From assembly GCA_001780165.1 (NCBI GenBank), contig MFFQ01000023.1, forward strand, positions 110,905-174,904: DNA of 64,000 nucleotides. Reading direction: 5' to 3'. Made by a program: the position numbers and the translations under genes. Below are positions 56,169 to 64,000 of the stretch, piece by piece (the first letter of the stretch is position 1; each line of letters opens with the position of its first letter). The notes under the pieces are model-generated. The model was not told the origin of the DNA. It did no database searches and saw nothing but the letters and a program-made list of their open reading frames with translations. The DNA comes from Candidatus Eisenbacteria bacterium RBG_16_71_46. Its GTDB lineage: Bacteria > Eisenbacteria > RBG-16-71-46.

Positions 56169-57275
56169 TCAGGCCCGGGCCCCGGCTTCCAGCAGGACCG
56201 CCCGCACCAGGCGGCCCGATATCAAGCGCGGCACGCTAGCATGGCCCACTCGGGTCGTCAACACCCAGCGCGCTCCACCGCGCGCCCGCTTCTTGTCACG
56301 CGCGATCGCCTCGAGCAGCGCGCCCAGATCGGTGGAGGGCATCCGCCGCGGAAGCGAGAACGCGTCGAGCAGGGCGTCCTGCGCGGTGCGCGCTTCGGGG
56401 GCGAGCCCGGCGAGACGGACCGAGAGGGCGGCCGCCGCGCGCATGCCGATGGCCACCGCTTCGCCATGCAGCGGCCCGCGATAGCCGTGGGCGGCCTCGA
56501 TCGCGTGTCCCAGCGTGTGGCCGTAGTTGAGCGCCGAGCGCAGCCCGCCCTCGCGCTCGTGCTCGTCGCCCCGCACGATCCGGGCCTTGGCGGCGATCGC
56601 GCGCGTCACCCCGGCGGCGAGGGCCCCCGGATGGCCGGCGGCGAGGGCCGCGGCGTGGCGCTCGGCCCAGCGGAACAGCCGGGCGTCGACCGCCATGCCC
56701 ATCTTGACCACCTCGGCGAGACCGGCACGGCGGTGGCGTGGCGACAGGGTGGCGAGCGTATCCGGATCCACCAGCACGCCCGCGGGCTGGTGGAAGGCGC
56801 CCACCAAGTTCTTCCCCGCCGCGAGGTCCACGGCGGTCTTGCCCCCGACGCTGCTGTCCACCTGCGCGAGGAGCGAGGTCGGCGCGCACACCCAGGGCAC
56901 GCCGCGGAGCCAGCAGGCGGCGGCGAACCCGGCGAGGTCCCCGATCACGCCGCCGCCGAGGGCCACGACGCAGTCGCGGCGCCCGAGACCGATCGCGCCG
57001 AAGCGCCGCCACAACCGCTCGAGAGCCGCCACCGACTTCGAGCGCTCGCCGGGCGGGACGGTCACGAGCTCGGCGTCGAGACCCGCGCGGCGCAGCGAGC
57101 GCAGTGCCCGCGCCCCGTAGAGCCCCGCGACCCGCGTATCGCTCACCAGGGCCGCGCGGCGGGCGCCGGTGACGCCGGCGGTGAAGGCGCCGAGGCGGTC
57201 GAGCCCACCCGGCGCGATGCGGATGCGGGAGGCGGCGGCCCGCGCCGGAAAGCGGAGCTTCAGGTCGGCGGTCAC
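56169..57275 (-). CDS. aroB: 3-dehydroquinate synthase
   Basis: A 368-aa AroB that converts DAHP to 3-dehydroquinate using NAD and a metal ion. Seen: VTVPPGERSKSV, VVALGGGVIGDLAGFAAA (NAD-binding glycine loop), PTSLLAQVDSSVGGKTAVD, and LNYGHTLGHAIEAAHGY with the metal histidines. Full length. The GTG start has no ribosome site, but TATACT lies 6 bases upstream, so a separate, nearly leaderless transcript is possible. It follows the HtrA-like gene by 15 bases. Confidence 0.95.
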   Translation of the reverse strand: MTADLKLRFPARAAASRIRIAPGGLDRLGAFTAGVTGARRAALVSDTRVAGLYGARALRSLRRAGLDAELVTVPPGERSKSVAALERLWRRFGAIGLGRRDCVVALGGGVIGDLAGFAAACWLRGVPWVCAPTSLLAQVDSSVGGKTAVDLAAGKNLVGAFHQPAGVLVDPDTLATLSPRHRRAGLAEVVKMGMAVDARLFRWAERHAAALAAGHPGALAAGVTRAIAAKARIVRGDEHEREGGLRSALNYGHTLGHAIEAAHGYRGPLHGEAVAIGMRAAAALSVRLAGLAPEARTAQDALLDAFSLPRRMPSTDLGALLEAIARDKKRARGGARWVLTTRVGHASVPRLISGRLVRAVLLEAGARA

Positions 57276-57290
57276 GCCGGCAGTATAGCC

Positions 57291-58505
57291 CTACTCGTCC
57301 TTGCCGCCCTTGAGCCGCTGGATCTCGCGGCTGAGGCGCTCGATGCGCTGCTCGAGTTCGGCGACGCGTGCCTTGGGAGCGCCGGTCGGCGCCAGGGGCT
57401 GATCGCCCGTCGCCCACCACGGCGTCGTCGCGGGCGCCTCGCCCAGCACGACGCGCCCGCGCTGCTGGAGCTCGTCGCGCACCCAGACCAGATCCACCGC
57501 GGTCCCCGGGCGGCTGGCCGTGACCCAGCGCGCGAGCTGCTGCGGGTACTCGACGCGCTCGCCATCGAACCCGACGACGAGGTCGCCCGGCCTGAGGCCG
57601 GCTAGGTCGGCGGGACCCTTCGGCGCGACCGCTTCGACCAACGCGCCGATCGGGACGCGCAGGCCCGGCTGGGTCTGGCTCTCGACCTCGGCGAGGCGCG
57701 TGCTCAGCCCCATGAGGCCGTGCGGGACCCGACCCTCGAGCTTGAGCGCCTCGAGGACCAGCCGCACGGTCTCCATCGACAGCACCACGCTGCCGACCGG
57801 GCGGCGCTCGTCGAGTGGGCTCTCGCCGGCGACCGCGGGCAGCGTCGCCTCGCCGAGGATGACGCCGATCAGCTCGCCGCGCGTGCTCACCGCCGCGCCG
57901 CCGCTGTTGCCCGGGTAGACGGAGTTCGTGAGCTGGAGGCGCGCGAAGCGCGGCTCGCGGTCCAGGTACGCGATGTTGCCGATCGACTGCGTCGGTTGCA
58001 GACGGTAGGACGTGCCCAGGGTGATCGCCCAGTCGCCGACCTGCGGGGACCGCGCGGTCGTAACAGGAAGCGGCGGCAGCCGCACGTCGGGAACCCGCAG
58101 CAGCGCGAGGTTGAATACCTCGTCCATCCCGGCGATCTGGGCTTCGACCTGAATGCCGTTGGCCGTCCGCACCAGGACGCGCTCCGCACCCAGCACGACG
58201 CTCGCCGTGGTGAGCACCTCGCTCTCGCCCACCGCCACGCCCGAGCCGATGCGCGTGTGAACGGACGTCGGCTGCCCGCCCCGCGGCGGACGGCGGCGCT
58301 TCACCGTGCTCTGCGCCAGCACGGTCACGAGCGAGGGACGGGCGCGCCGGGTGATCTGGTCGACGTCGGTTTGGAGCTGGGCCAGGGCGCCCTGCGCGCG
58401 GGCCGGGACCACGGGCGCTCCGCTGACGGCCACCAGCGCCGCGACCGCGAACAGCAGGCCGAGCCGGCCGAGCCGCGACGCGGGGAAGAACGCGGTCCAA
58501 CTCAT
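57291..58505 (-). CDS. HtrA/DegP-like trypsin-fold protein lacking catalytic His and Asp
   Basis: A 404-aa exported protein: signal peptide (LGLLFAVAALVAVSGAPVVPARAQ), trypsin-fold domain (about 50-240), PDZ domain (about 265-345) with LAGLRPGDLVVGFDGERV, and a C-terminal coiled coil (VAELEQRIERLSREIQRL). The serine motif YPGNSGG is intact (Ser191). The histidine place reads VLTTASVV (Ser102 instead of His) and the aspartate place reads DEVFNLALL (Asn132 instead of Asp). It should not cleave peptides. It lies directly after the anti-sigma gene, the place where MucD/DegP often sits in sigma-E operons. Confidence 0.87.
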   Translation of the reverse strand: MSWTAFFPASRLGRLGLLFAVAALVAVSGAPVVPARAQGALAQLQTDVDQITRRARPSLVTVLAQSTVKRRRPPRGGQPTSVHTRIGSGVAVGESEVLTTASVVLGAERVLVRTANGIQVEAQIAGMDEVFNLALLRVPDVRLPPLPVTTARSPQVGDWAITLGTSYRLQPTQSIGNIAYLDREPRFARLQLTNSVYPGNSGGAAVSTRGELIGVILGEATLPAVAGESPLDERRPVGSVVLSMETVRLVLEALKLEGRVPHGLMGLSTRLAEVESQTQPGLRVPIGALVEAVAPKGPADLAGLRPGDLVVGFDGERVEYPQQLARWVTASRPGTAVDLVWVRDELQQRGRVVLGEAPATTPWWATGDQPLAPTGAPKARVAELEQRIERLSREIQRLKGGKDE

Positions 58506-58520
58506 GGCGCGGGCTCCCTC

Positions 58521-59138
58521 CTAGAAGGAGATCACGGCCTGGGTCGCCCGCACGCCCGCCGGAAGATGACTTTCGGCGCTCGTGTGGCCGCGCCTGAGCG
58601 CGACCGGGTCCAGGATGAACTCGACGTCCGCGCCGTGATCGAACAGGCTGTCGGGCATCGCCGCGGCGACCTCTCCCATGGCCCCCGCGGGCGGCGGCGT
58701 GACGGAGGTCCCGCCGCCGTTCCCGGCGAGGTCGCCATCACGCCGCACCAGCTCCGGCTGGCGTACCGCCGTCGCGGTCTCGCGCTCGCCGGTGCGCGGC
58801 GAGGAAGGTCCGCCGATCCAGGTCGAGACCAGCGCGGCGGCCAGGACCACCGCCGCCGCGGCCGCGGTGACCGGCACCCACGACGGGCGCGCGACCGCGA
58901 GCCGGTCCGGCGCGGCCTGGGCACGGCGCGCGCGGCTCAGCGTGCGCTCGACCAGGCCGGGCGCCGCCTCGAGACGCGGCAGCGCTCCCACCAGCTCGAT
59001 CGCTCGCGCGAATTCCTCGTAGGCACCCCGGCACGGGTCGCACGAAACGAGGTGGGTCTCGAGCCATTCGCGCTCGGCTTGCGTGGTCTCGTCATCCCAG
59101 TAGGGCCCGAACAACCGCCGGGCCTGGACGCATGTCAT
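58521..59138 (-). CDS. Anti-sigma factor with zinc-binding (ZAS/HC2) domain
   Basis: A 205-aa single-pass membrane anti-sigma factor. The N-terminal cytoplasmic domain has Cys3 and the H29-x3-C33-x2-C36 zinc motif (HLVSCDPC), a helix at 89-109 (VPVTAAAAAVVLAAALVS) as membrane anchor, and a periplasmic part of about 95 residues. It would hold the adjacent ECF sigma factor at the membrane until a periplasmic signal. ATG at 59138 overlaps the sigma stop (ATGA), the usual coupled arrangement. Confidence 0.9.
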   Translation of the reverse strand: MTCVQARRLFGPYWDDETTQAEREWLETHLVSCDPCRGAYEEFARAIELVGALPRLEAAPGLVERTLSRARRAQAAPDRLAVARPSWVPVTAAAAAVVLAAALVSTWIGGPSSPRTGERETATAVRQPELVRRDGDLAGNGGGTSVTPPPAGAMGEVAAAMPDSLFDHGADVEFILDPVALRRGHTSAESHLPAGVRATQAVISF

Positions 59139-59758
59139 GGCAGACCTTCCTGTCTGAGCAGCGGTTGAATCTTGCGTTTCAGCATCCCGCGGGCGCGGTT
59201 GATGCGCGAGCGCACCGTCCCGCCCGGAACTCCCAGCACCAGCGCGATCTCCTCGTACGCCAGACCCTCGATGTCCCTCAGCACCAGGGCCACCCGATAC
59301 TTCTCGGGCACCGTGGCGATGGCGCGACCCACCGCTTCCTGCAGCTGCTCGCGCTCCATCCGGCTCTCCCGGCCCTCGGTCGGGTCCGCCAGCTGGCTCG
59401 CGCTGTCCTTCAACAGCTCCTGCAGCGCGTCGAGACTGAACCAATTGCGCCGCCTCACCCGCCGGCGAATCTCGTTCTTGGCCAGGTTCGCGGCGATGGT
59501 GAACAACCAGGTCGAGAACTTCGAGCCCCGGCGATAGTTCCGCCGGTGCACGAACACGCGCACGAAGACTTCCTGCGCGAGATCGTCCGCGCATTCGCGG
59601 TCGTTGAGCACCCGGCTCACGAGGTTGATGACGCGGCCCTGGTAGCGGCGCACCAACTCCGGGAACGCCCGCTCATCCTCCTCCGCCACCCGCGCCATGA
59701 GGTCCTCGTCCGAGAGGCTCAGAACCGGCGGTGGAGAGGGATCGCGGTCAGGCGCCAC
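59135..59758 (-). CDS. ECF (RpoE-like) sigma factor
   Basis: A 207-aa sigma-70-family group 4 factor. Region 2 is seen in RAFPELVRRYQGRVINLV and ADDLAQEVFVRVF (core binding and -10 recognition), and region 4 in LVLRDIEGLAYEEIALVLGVPGGTVRSRI (-35 recognition helix-turn-helix). GTG at 59758 is preferred to GTG at 59770, since AGGGG lies 4-5 bases upstream. It lies 53 bases after the TPR gene. Its regulon and its own target sequence cannot be read from the window. Confidence 0.92.
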   Translation of the reverse strand: MAPDRDPSPPPVLSLSDEDLMARVAEEDERAFPELVRRYQGRVINLVSRVLNDRECADDLAQEVFVRVFVHRRNYRRGSKFSTWLFTIAANLAKNEIRRRVRRRNWFSLDALQELLKDSASQLADPTEGRESRMEREQLQEAVGRAIATVPEKYRVALVLRDIEGLAYEEIALVLGVPGGTVRSRINRARGMLKRKIQPLLRQEGLP

Positions 59759-59811
59759 GAGTCCCCTCACATTGCTGTGTTACCCCGTGTGGGCGAAGCG
59801 GTTCCACGGAT

Positions 59812-61482
59812 CTACCTCGCCTCCGAGAGCTTCACTCGCACCCGGGAGTTGGTGGTGTCGCGGGCCAGGCTCTTGGAATACTGCTCCCGCGCCAAGTCCA
59901 TGAGCTTCAACTCCTTGTAGACGTCGCCGAGGTGCTCGTGGACCACCGGATCCCCTTCGGTGAGCAGCACCGCGCGCTCGAGCTCGGCGCGGGCCTCCTC
60001 GAAGCGCCCGAGACGGTAGAAGACCCAGCCCAGGGAGTCGACGTAGGCGCCGTTGTCCGCGTCGAGCCGCACCGCCCGCTGGATGAGGTCGAGCGCCTCC
60101 TGGAGCTTCAGGGCGTGGTCGGCGAGCAGGTAGCCGAGGAAATTGAGCGCTCGGGCGTTGTCGGGTTCGCGCGCCAGGACGTCCCGCACCGCCGCCTCCG
60201 CGCCGCCGAGGTCACCGAGTTGCTCGCGGCAGAACGCGAGGTCGAACGCGATCCCCGGGACTTCCGGAAAGCGCCGCACCGTCTCCGTCCACACCGACTC
60301 CGCCTCGGCGTAGCGCTTCGCGGACTGGTAGAGCTGACCCAGCAGCTGGCGCGGGGCGAGCGAATCGGGGGCGGCTTCGACCGCCTCGCGCGCCCGGGTC
60401 ATCGCGAGATCTCGCTTCCCGGAGGCGGCGAGAGCGCGCGCGGTCAGCAGCGGGCCGTGGAAGTCCCCCGGATGCCGGCGCGCCCAGCCCTCGGCCCTCG
60501 CCACCGCCTCGCGCGCGCGACCGTTGCTGACGAGCACCCCGAGCACGCGCAGCATCAGGTCCGGATCCGCGGGGGCGCGGCGCGGAATGCGCTCGAGCAG
60601 CCGTAGGCCGTCACGCGTGCGGCCCGCGCGCAGGGCCAGATCGGCCTCCACCAGGCTCGCCTCGACGTCATCGGGACGCTCGCGCGAAACGAGCTGCGCC
60701 TCCGCGTACGCCTCGGCAAAGCGCTTCTGCCGGCTCAGCAGGTTGACGAGTCGCCGGCGCGTCACCAGATCCGTGGAGTGGATCTTCAGGTGCCGGCGGT
60801 ACAAGTCGATCGCACGGTCGGCGTTCCCCAGCCCTTCTTGAATCCAGCCCTGCAGGAAGTAGGCGCCGGGGCGCTGGGGACTCAGCTGCAGCACCCGTTC
60901 GATCGCCCGCTCGGCCGCTTCGAAATCACCGAGCCGCCCGCGCGCCGCCGCGAGCTGGAACCAGGCCTCACCGTCGGCGTCGTCCAGCGCCACCAGTCGG
61001 CCGTAGGCCCAGGCCACCAGGTCCAGGCGGTCCAGTTGTTCGGCGACCCGCGCCAGGGACTGCGCGTAGCCGGCCTGATCGGAATCCGCTCGCGCCGCGG
61101 CGATCAGCGCCTCGAGCGCCTCCTCGCCGCGGCCCAGGTTGAACAACGCGGTTCCCTTGAGCCACAGGCCGCGCGTGTCGCCCGGCTCCAGCTTGAGCGC
61201 GCGGTCGGCGAACTCGAGCGCGCGCTGCGGGTCCCCGAGCCTCGCCGACAACTCGCTGGCCCGGCGGGCGATCGCCGCCGAGCGCGGATCGAGGAGCAGG
61301 GCGCGGAAATACTCCGCCATGGCCTCCGGACCCTCGCCGCCCTCCTCGAGCAGGACGCCCTGGGCGTAGTGGCGCAGGGCTTCGACGTTCGGATACTGAT
61401 CCGACGGGCTCGGAGGCGCGGAGTCCGGGGGGAAGGTGGCAGTCGCGGCCAGAACGAGCAGTACACGGGCGACGGGCCACAT
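59812..61482 (-). CDS. TPR-repeat protein, exported
   Basis: A 556-aa protein made almost wholly of tetratricopeptide repeats (a dozen or more, e.g. ALEFADRALKLEPGD, AIERVLQLSPQRPGAY and EQLGDLGGAEAAVRDVLARE). The N-terminal WPVARVLLVLAATATF is a signal peptide or anchor, so the repeats lie outside the cytoplasm, probably as a protein-binding scaffold. ATG at 61482 has AGAGG 5 bases upstream. Placed just before the ECF sigma gene, it may sense or relay an envelope signal; this is inference. Confidence 0.88.
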   Translation of the reverse strand: MWPVARVLLVLAATATFPPDSAPPSPSDQYPNVEALRHYAQGVLLEEGGEGPEAMAEYFRALLLDPRSAAIARRASELSARLGDPQRALEFADRALKLEPGDTRGLWLKGTALFNLGRGEEALEALIAAARADSDQAGYAQSLARVAEQLDRLDLVAWAYGRLVALDDADGEAWFQLAAARGRLGDFEAAERAIERVLQLSPQRPGAYFLQGWIQEGLGNADRAIDLYRRHLKIHSTDLVTRRRLVNLLSRQKRFAEAYAEAQLVSRERPDDVEASLVEADLALRAGRTRDGLRLLERIPRRAPADPDLMLRVLGVLVSNGRAREAVARAEGWARRHPGDFHGPLLTARALAASGKRDLAMTRAREAVEAAPDSLAPRQLLGQLYQSAKRYAEAESVWTETVRRFPEVPGIAFDLAFCREQLGDLGGAEAAVRDVLAREPDNARALNFLGYLLADHALKLQEALDLIQRAVRLDADNGAYVDSLGWVFYRLGRFEEARAELERAVLLTEGDPVVHEHLGDVYKELKLMDLAREQYSKSLARDTTNSRVRVKLSEAR

Positions 61483-61963
61483 CAGGCCTCTGAGGGTAGC
61501 ACGAGCGCGCGCCCCTTGGACATCCCGGTCCTTGCGCCCGGTCCTTGCGCGGAACGTCCCGCGCAAGTGCGAGCGCGAAACCGGGCGCGCCGCGCAGATT
61601 CGGCGTGTCTCCCGGCGCACGTTGCGCCGGATGGCGGGGCGCGGGCGCACCGACCGGGCCGGTTCGAGCGACACGCCGTCGCGCCCGGTGACGAGCGGAC
61701 TCACCTGTCATGTCCCATGCCCTACTGCCACAATGGCCGTTCCCGAGTCGTCTGGATGCGACAGATAGTCCTACCGTCGCCATGACACGTGAACCAGCCC
61801 AACCGGCATATCCCACCGTACTTGCATACCAGTCAATCAATTAGCGTACCAGTGTCGAGACCTGACTAATCCTTGGCATCCGCTATGCTTTTAGGTCATG
61901 TCGGGATATCAGACTTATTGCGTTAGAACGTACCCATGCGTACTATGGGCCCGTTCGAGTCTT

Positions 61964-62030
61964 CTGCCGCCAACGAGAATCGAGCACGGAGAAATCGAGG
62001 GGCCTTGTTCTGATTCGTCGCTGGCGGCAG
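61964..62030. other. Long imperfect stem-loop
   Basis: Arms of about 19 nt (61964-61982 and 62012-62030). The outer nine bases CTGCCGCCA and TGGCGGCAG match perfectly and the inner part has a few mismatches. The loop is about 29 nt. It lies next to a perfect palindrome, suggesting a folded RNA. Confidence 0.4.
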
Positions 62031-62035
62031 CTTGA

Positions 62036-62061
62036 GAGCGGGGGGCGCGCGCCCCCCGCTC
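62036..62061. terminator. 26-bp perfect palindrome
   Basis: GAGCGGGGGGCGC followed by its exact complement. It is a very stable GC hairpin without a U-tract on either strand. It could be a bidirectional RNA barrier or part of a small RNA. Confidence 0.45.
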
Positions 62062-62205
62062 CGCATTCGAACTGCCGTCGGCCGCCCGACTCGTGCTGAT
62101 TGAAGTTCCGAGGGGTCAGCCGGGTTGGTTCTTTGGTCGGCGGCAGTTCGTCCTTGCTCCGGTCGCTCCGATCGGGAAGGGCCGAAGCTCGAGATAGTGT
62201 GCGAA

Positions 62206-62231
62206 GGGGCGGCCACTGGCGTGGCCGCCCC
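62206..62231 (-). terminator. Hairpin downstream of rnc
   Basis: GGGGCGGCCA, 6-base loop, TGGCCGCCCC, 32 bases after the rnc stop. There is no U-tract; terminator-like by position. Confidence 0.45.
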
Positions 62232-62263
62232 GCGCATTCATCTCAGAATCCGAAGGCCGCCGT

Positions 62264-63820
62264 TCAGCGCGGTCCTCGCTTGCCTCGGCTTCCGCGCCGC
62301 CCGTAGCGGATCTCGCGGAGTTCCGGAGCCACCTCCGGCGCAGCCGCCGCGCCCGGCCGCGCGCCCTGGCCGCCGGCCGGCTCGCGGACCTCGGAGTCCT
62401 CCTCCGGGGCGGCGTGCTCGTCCTCCGCCGCATGGCGCCCCCACGGCTCGCGATCGGCCTCGCGCTCGGGCCCCGGTGACGACCGGGTCTCGGCGTCGGC
62501 CTCGAACGGCGCTTCCGGCGCCGCGTCCTCGTACGCCGCCGTCGCGGGTTCGGGGGACTCCTCTTCGGCGGGCTCGGGCTCGACGCTGTAGGGATCGACC
62601 AGGCGCTCCTCGAGCGGCCAGTCGGGGCGCCCGACCTCCTCGTTCTCGTCCTCCTCGTACGCCGGCGGCAACGGCTCGAGCTCCATCTTCCTCGGGAGCT
62701 CCGGCTCGGTGTCCACCTCGATCGGGATATGGCGCTCCGTCGGCCGCGGCCGCGCTCGCCGGGGCGGCTCCGCGACCGGGGCCTCGATCCGCGCCGCCTC
62801 GACCTCCGGCTCCTCGACCGCGGCGGGACGCTTCGGTTCCTCGGGTTCGCGCACGCGGCGCCCGCGTCCGCCCCGCCGCCCGCGCCGGCGACGGGGGCGG
62901 TCGAACTCCTCCTCGCTTTCGTCTTCCAACTCCCGTTCGGGGATCTCCGGCGCGGTCGGTGCCCCCGTCAGGACTTCGGCCTCGGTCGCCACTCCCAGAT
63001 CGCGATCCCGCAGCGTTGAGGCCGGCAGCTCGAGCTTCTCGAGGGCGTCGCGCGCGGCGGCCTGTTCCGCCTCCTTCTTGTTCCGTCCCCTGCCCGACCC
63101 GAGCGTGCGGCGCCCGACCGTCACCTCGACCATGAACTGCTTCGAGTGATCGGGCCCCATCTGGCTGCGGATCCGGTAGACCGGGTGGGTGTGGAAGTTG
63201 CTCTGCACGTACTCCTGCAGATGGCTCTTGTAGTTCGTGTGGCGCTCGTCGGCCGCGATCTCGCGCGAGTCCTTGAGCAGCCAGCGGTGGATGAAGCTCC
63301 GTGCCGCCTCGAACCCCTGGTCGAGATAGATCGCGCCCAGCACCGATTCGAACGCATCGGCGACGATCGAGAGCCGCTGGCGGCCGCCGGACTCGATCTC
63401 CGAATGGCTCATCAGCACGAAGCGCCCGAGGCCCATCGCCAGCGCGCGCCGCGAGAGGATCGCTTTCGAGACCAGCAGGGACTTGGTCTTCGTCAGCTGG
63501 CCCTCGTGCTCGGTAGGGTGCTCGCGGTAGAGGAACTCGCTGGTCACGAGTCCCAGGACCGAATCGCCGAGAAACTCCAGGCGCTCGTTGGACTCGCGAG
63601 GACCCTGCCCGGTCACGCTGAGGTAGGAGCGGTGGGTGAGCGCGAGCTTGAGCAACTCGGGGTTGTGGAAGGTGATGCCGTAGTGCCGGCTGAATTCGGC
63701 GAATGCCCGCGCCTCCTGCTCGCTCGGCGCGGTCGCGGCGCGCGCGCGCGCCGCGACCGGCGTCAGGCCGAGCAGGTGCTTGAGCCACGCCCACAGCGAG
63801 CGGCGCGCCGCGAGCCTCAC
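62264..63820 (-). CDS. rnc: Ribonuclease III with long C-terminal extension
   Basis: A protein of about 518 aa; RNase III is normally about 230. The RNase III domain (about 40-190) has the signature ERLEFLGDSVLG and the second metal site ADAFESVLGA, and a dsRNA-binding domain follows (about 195-265; GSGRGRNKKEAEQAAARDAL). The last 250 residues are a low-complexity extension rich in Glu, Arg, Pro and Ala, with a basic cluster DRPRRRRGRRGGRGRRVR and an RGG-like end RRGSRGKRG. GTG at 63820 is a guess among starts after the fabF stop; the frame is open further upstream. It follows fabF, the usual order. Confidence 0.9.
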   Translation of the reverse strand: MRLAARRSLWAWLKHLLGLTPVAARARAATAPSEQEARAFAEFSRHYGITFHNPELLKLALTHRSYLSVTGQGPRESNERLEFLGDSVLGLVTSEFLYREHPTEHEGQLTKTKSLLVSKAILSRRALAMGLGRFVLMSHSEIESGGRQRLSIVADAFESVLGAIYLDQGFEAARSFIHRWLLKDSREIAADERHTNYKSHLQEYVQSNFHTHPVYRIRSQMGPDHSKQFMVEVTVGRRTLGSGRGRNKKEAEQAAARDALEKLELPASTLRDRDLGVATEAEVLTGAPTAPEIPERELEDESEEEFDRPRRRRGRRGGRGRRVREPEEPKRPAAVEEPEVEAARIEAPVAEPPRRARPRPTERHIPIEVDTEPELPRKMELEPLPPAYEEDENEEVGRPDWPLEERLVDPYSVEPEPAEEESPEPATAAYEDAAPEAPFEADAETRSSPGPEREADREPWGRHAAEDEHAAPEEDSEVREPAGGQGARPGAAAAPEVAPELREIRYGRRGSRGKRGPR

Positions 63821-63876
63821 CGGCGGCCGCGTGCCACGGCGGCGGCCACGGCCGCCGCGACGGCGTGAACGGCCAC

Positions 63877-64000
63877 CTACATTACGGCCCTCACGGCCAG
63901 AGTCACGTTGTGTCCTCCGAACCCGAACGAGTTCGAGAGGGCGGCCCGCACGACTTGCGGACGGGCTTGATTCGGAACGAAATCGAGGTCGCATTGAGGA
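63877..64000 (-). CDS. fabF: 3-oxoacyl-ACP synthase II, C-terminal end (partial)
   Basis: The last 41 codons of a gene that runs off the window edge. The translation ends [20 protein letters not shown] and RAVM before TAG. The NSFGFGGHN motif carries the last active-site histidine region of FabF-type condensing enzymes, which elongate acyl-ACP in fatty-acid synthesis. fabF directly before rnc is a conserved order in many bacteria. The rest of the gene lies beyond base 64000. Confidence 0.93.
   Translation of the reverse strand, partial: PQCDLDFVPNQARPQVVRAALSNSFGFGGHNVTLAVRAVM

Larger units (their letters stand above)
61483..62263. other. Long intergenic region with structured elements
   Basis: No convincing gene is found. 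61730-61940 is clearly less GC-rich than the surroundings. A weak minus-strand promoter candidate (TTGACT, 17 bases, GGATAT; 61808-61836) could serve the TPR-sigma operon. The 61960-62235 part holds three inverted-repeat structures (listed separately), including CGAACTGCCG near 62067-62076 and its complement CGGCAGTTCG near 62142-62151, which could pair over about 65 bases. Confidence 0.55.

Noticed and set aside
61836-61851. A sigma-54-like sequence on the minus strand (TGGTACG, 4 bases, TTGAT).
   Set aside because: It matches many positions, but the -12 GC pair that is nearly invariant is GA here, and no bacterial enhancer-binding protein gene is nearby.
61923-62237. A 104-codon minus-strand open frame in the long intergenic region.
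   Set aside because: It has no ribosome site and arginine/proline-rich shadow-like composition, and it overlaps strong inverted repeats.

Overview
The window is about 70% G+C and almost fully coding. It reads as chromosomal DNA of a diderm (Gram-negative) bacterium: LptF/LptG, a Wza-like export protein and a huge SprA-type outer-membrane protein are all encoded. SprA is the translocon of the type IX secretion system and is known from Bacteroidota and relatives. Together with the G+C content this suggests a high-GC lineage of the FCB group (Gemmatimonadota- or Eisenbacteria-like). That placement is inference; no rRNA or tRNA gene is present to test it.

Region 1 (1-28.0 kb) is a large exopolysaccharide / surface-glycan locus. 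A plus-strand block (63-8104) holds two SDR sugar enzymes, a flippase, two glycosyltransferases, a GMC-type flavoprotein and a small orphan. Minus-strand blocks follow: a nucleotide-sugar block (8434-11097); two glycosyltransferases, an 890-aa membrane protein and a second flippase (11210-17599); then, after a plus-strand DegT aminotransferase (17661-18911), a LPG-synthase-like protein, DUF2304, a GT2, a third flippase, a phosphodiesterase-fold protein, a nucleotidyltransferase-like protein, a BY-kinase-like ATPase, a GumC/Wzz protein and the Wza-like exporter (18923-28031). The last block starts from a near-consensus promoter (TTGACA, 18 bp, TATACT) at 28283-28312, followed by a leader of about 245 nt with several stem-loops.

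Region 2 (28.0-41.8 kb, minus strand) is mostly housekeeping: an orphan conserved protein, a DUF3108 protein, an M16 peptidase, pnp, rpsO, ribF, truB, rbfA, a DUF503 protein, infB, nusA and rimP. This is the classic RNA-processing/translation order. The rpsO promoter, a terminator-like hairpin in the rimP leader and large hairpins between rpsO and pnp suggest post-initiation control.

Region 3 (41.9-51.6 kb) has a glutaminyl-cyclase-like M28 protein next to sprA (2050 aa), then divergent lptF-lptG. Region 4 (51.7-61.5 kb, minus strand) carries comB, accC, pilT, accB, aroQ, aroB, a catalytically dead HtrA-like protein, an anti-sigma factor, an ECF sigma factor and a TPR protein. Region 5 (61.5-64.0 kb) has a structured 780-bp intergenic stretch, then rnc with an unusually long C-terminal extension and the 3' end of fabF.

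The least expected features are: a palindromic intergenic repeat in two copies plus a solo arm (8110-8430; 28376-28566); the HtrA-like protein that has lost two of its three catalytic residues inside a sigma/anti-sigma operon; the SprA/cyclase neighbourhood; the RNase III extension; and the structured leaders of the glycan and rimP operons.
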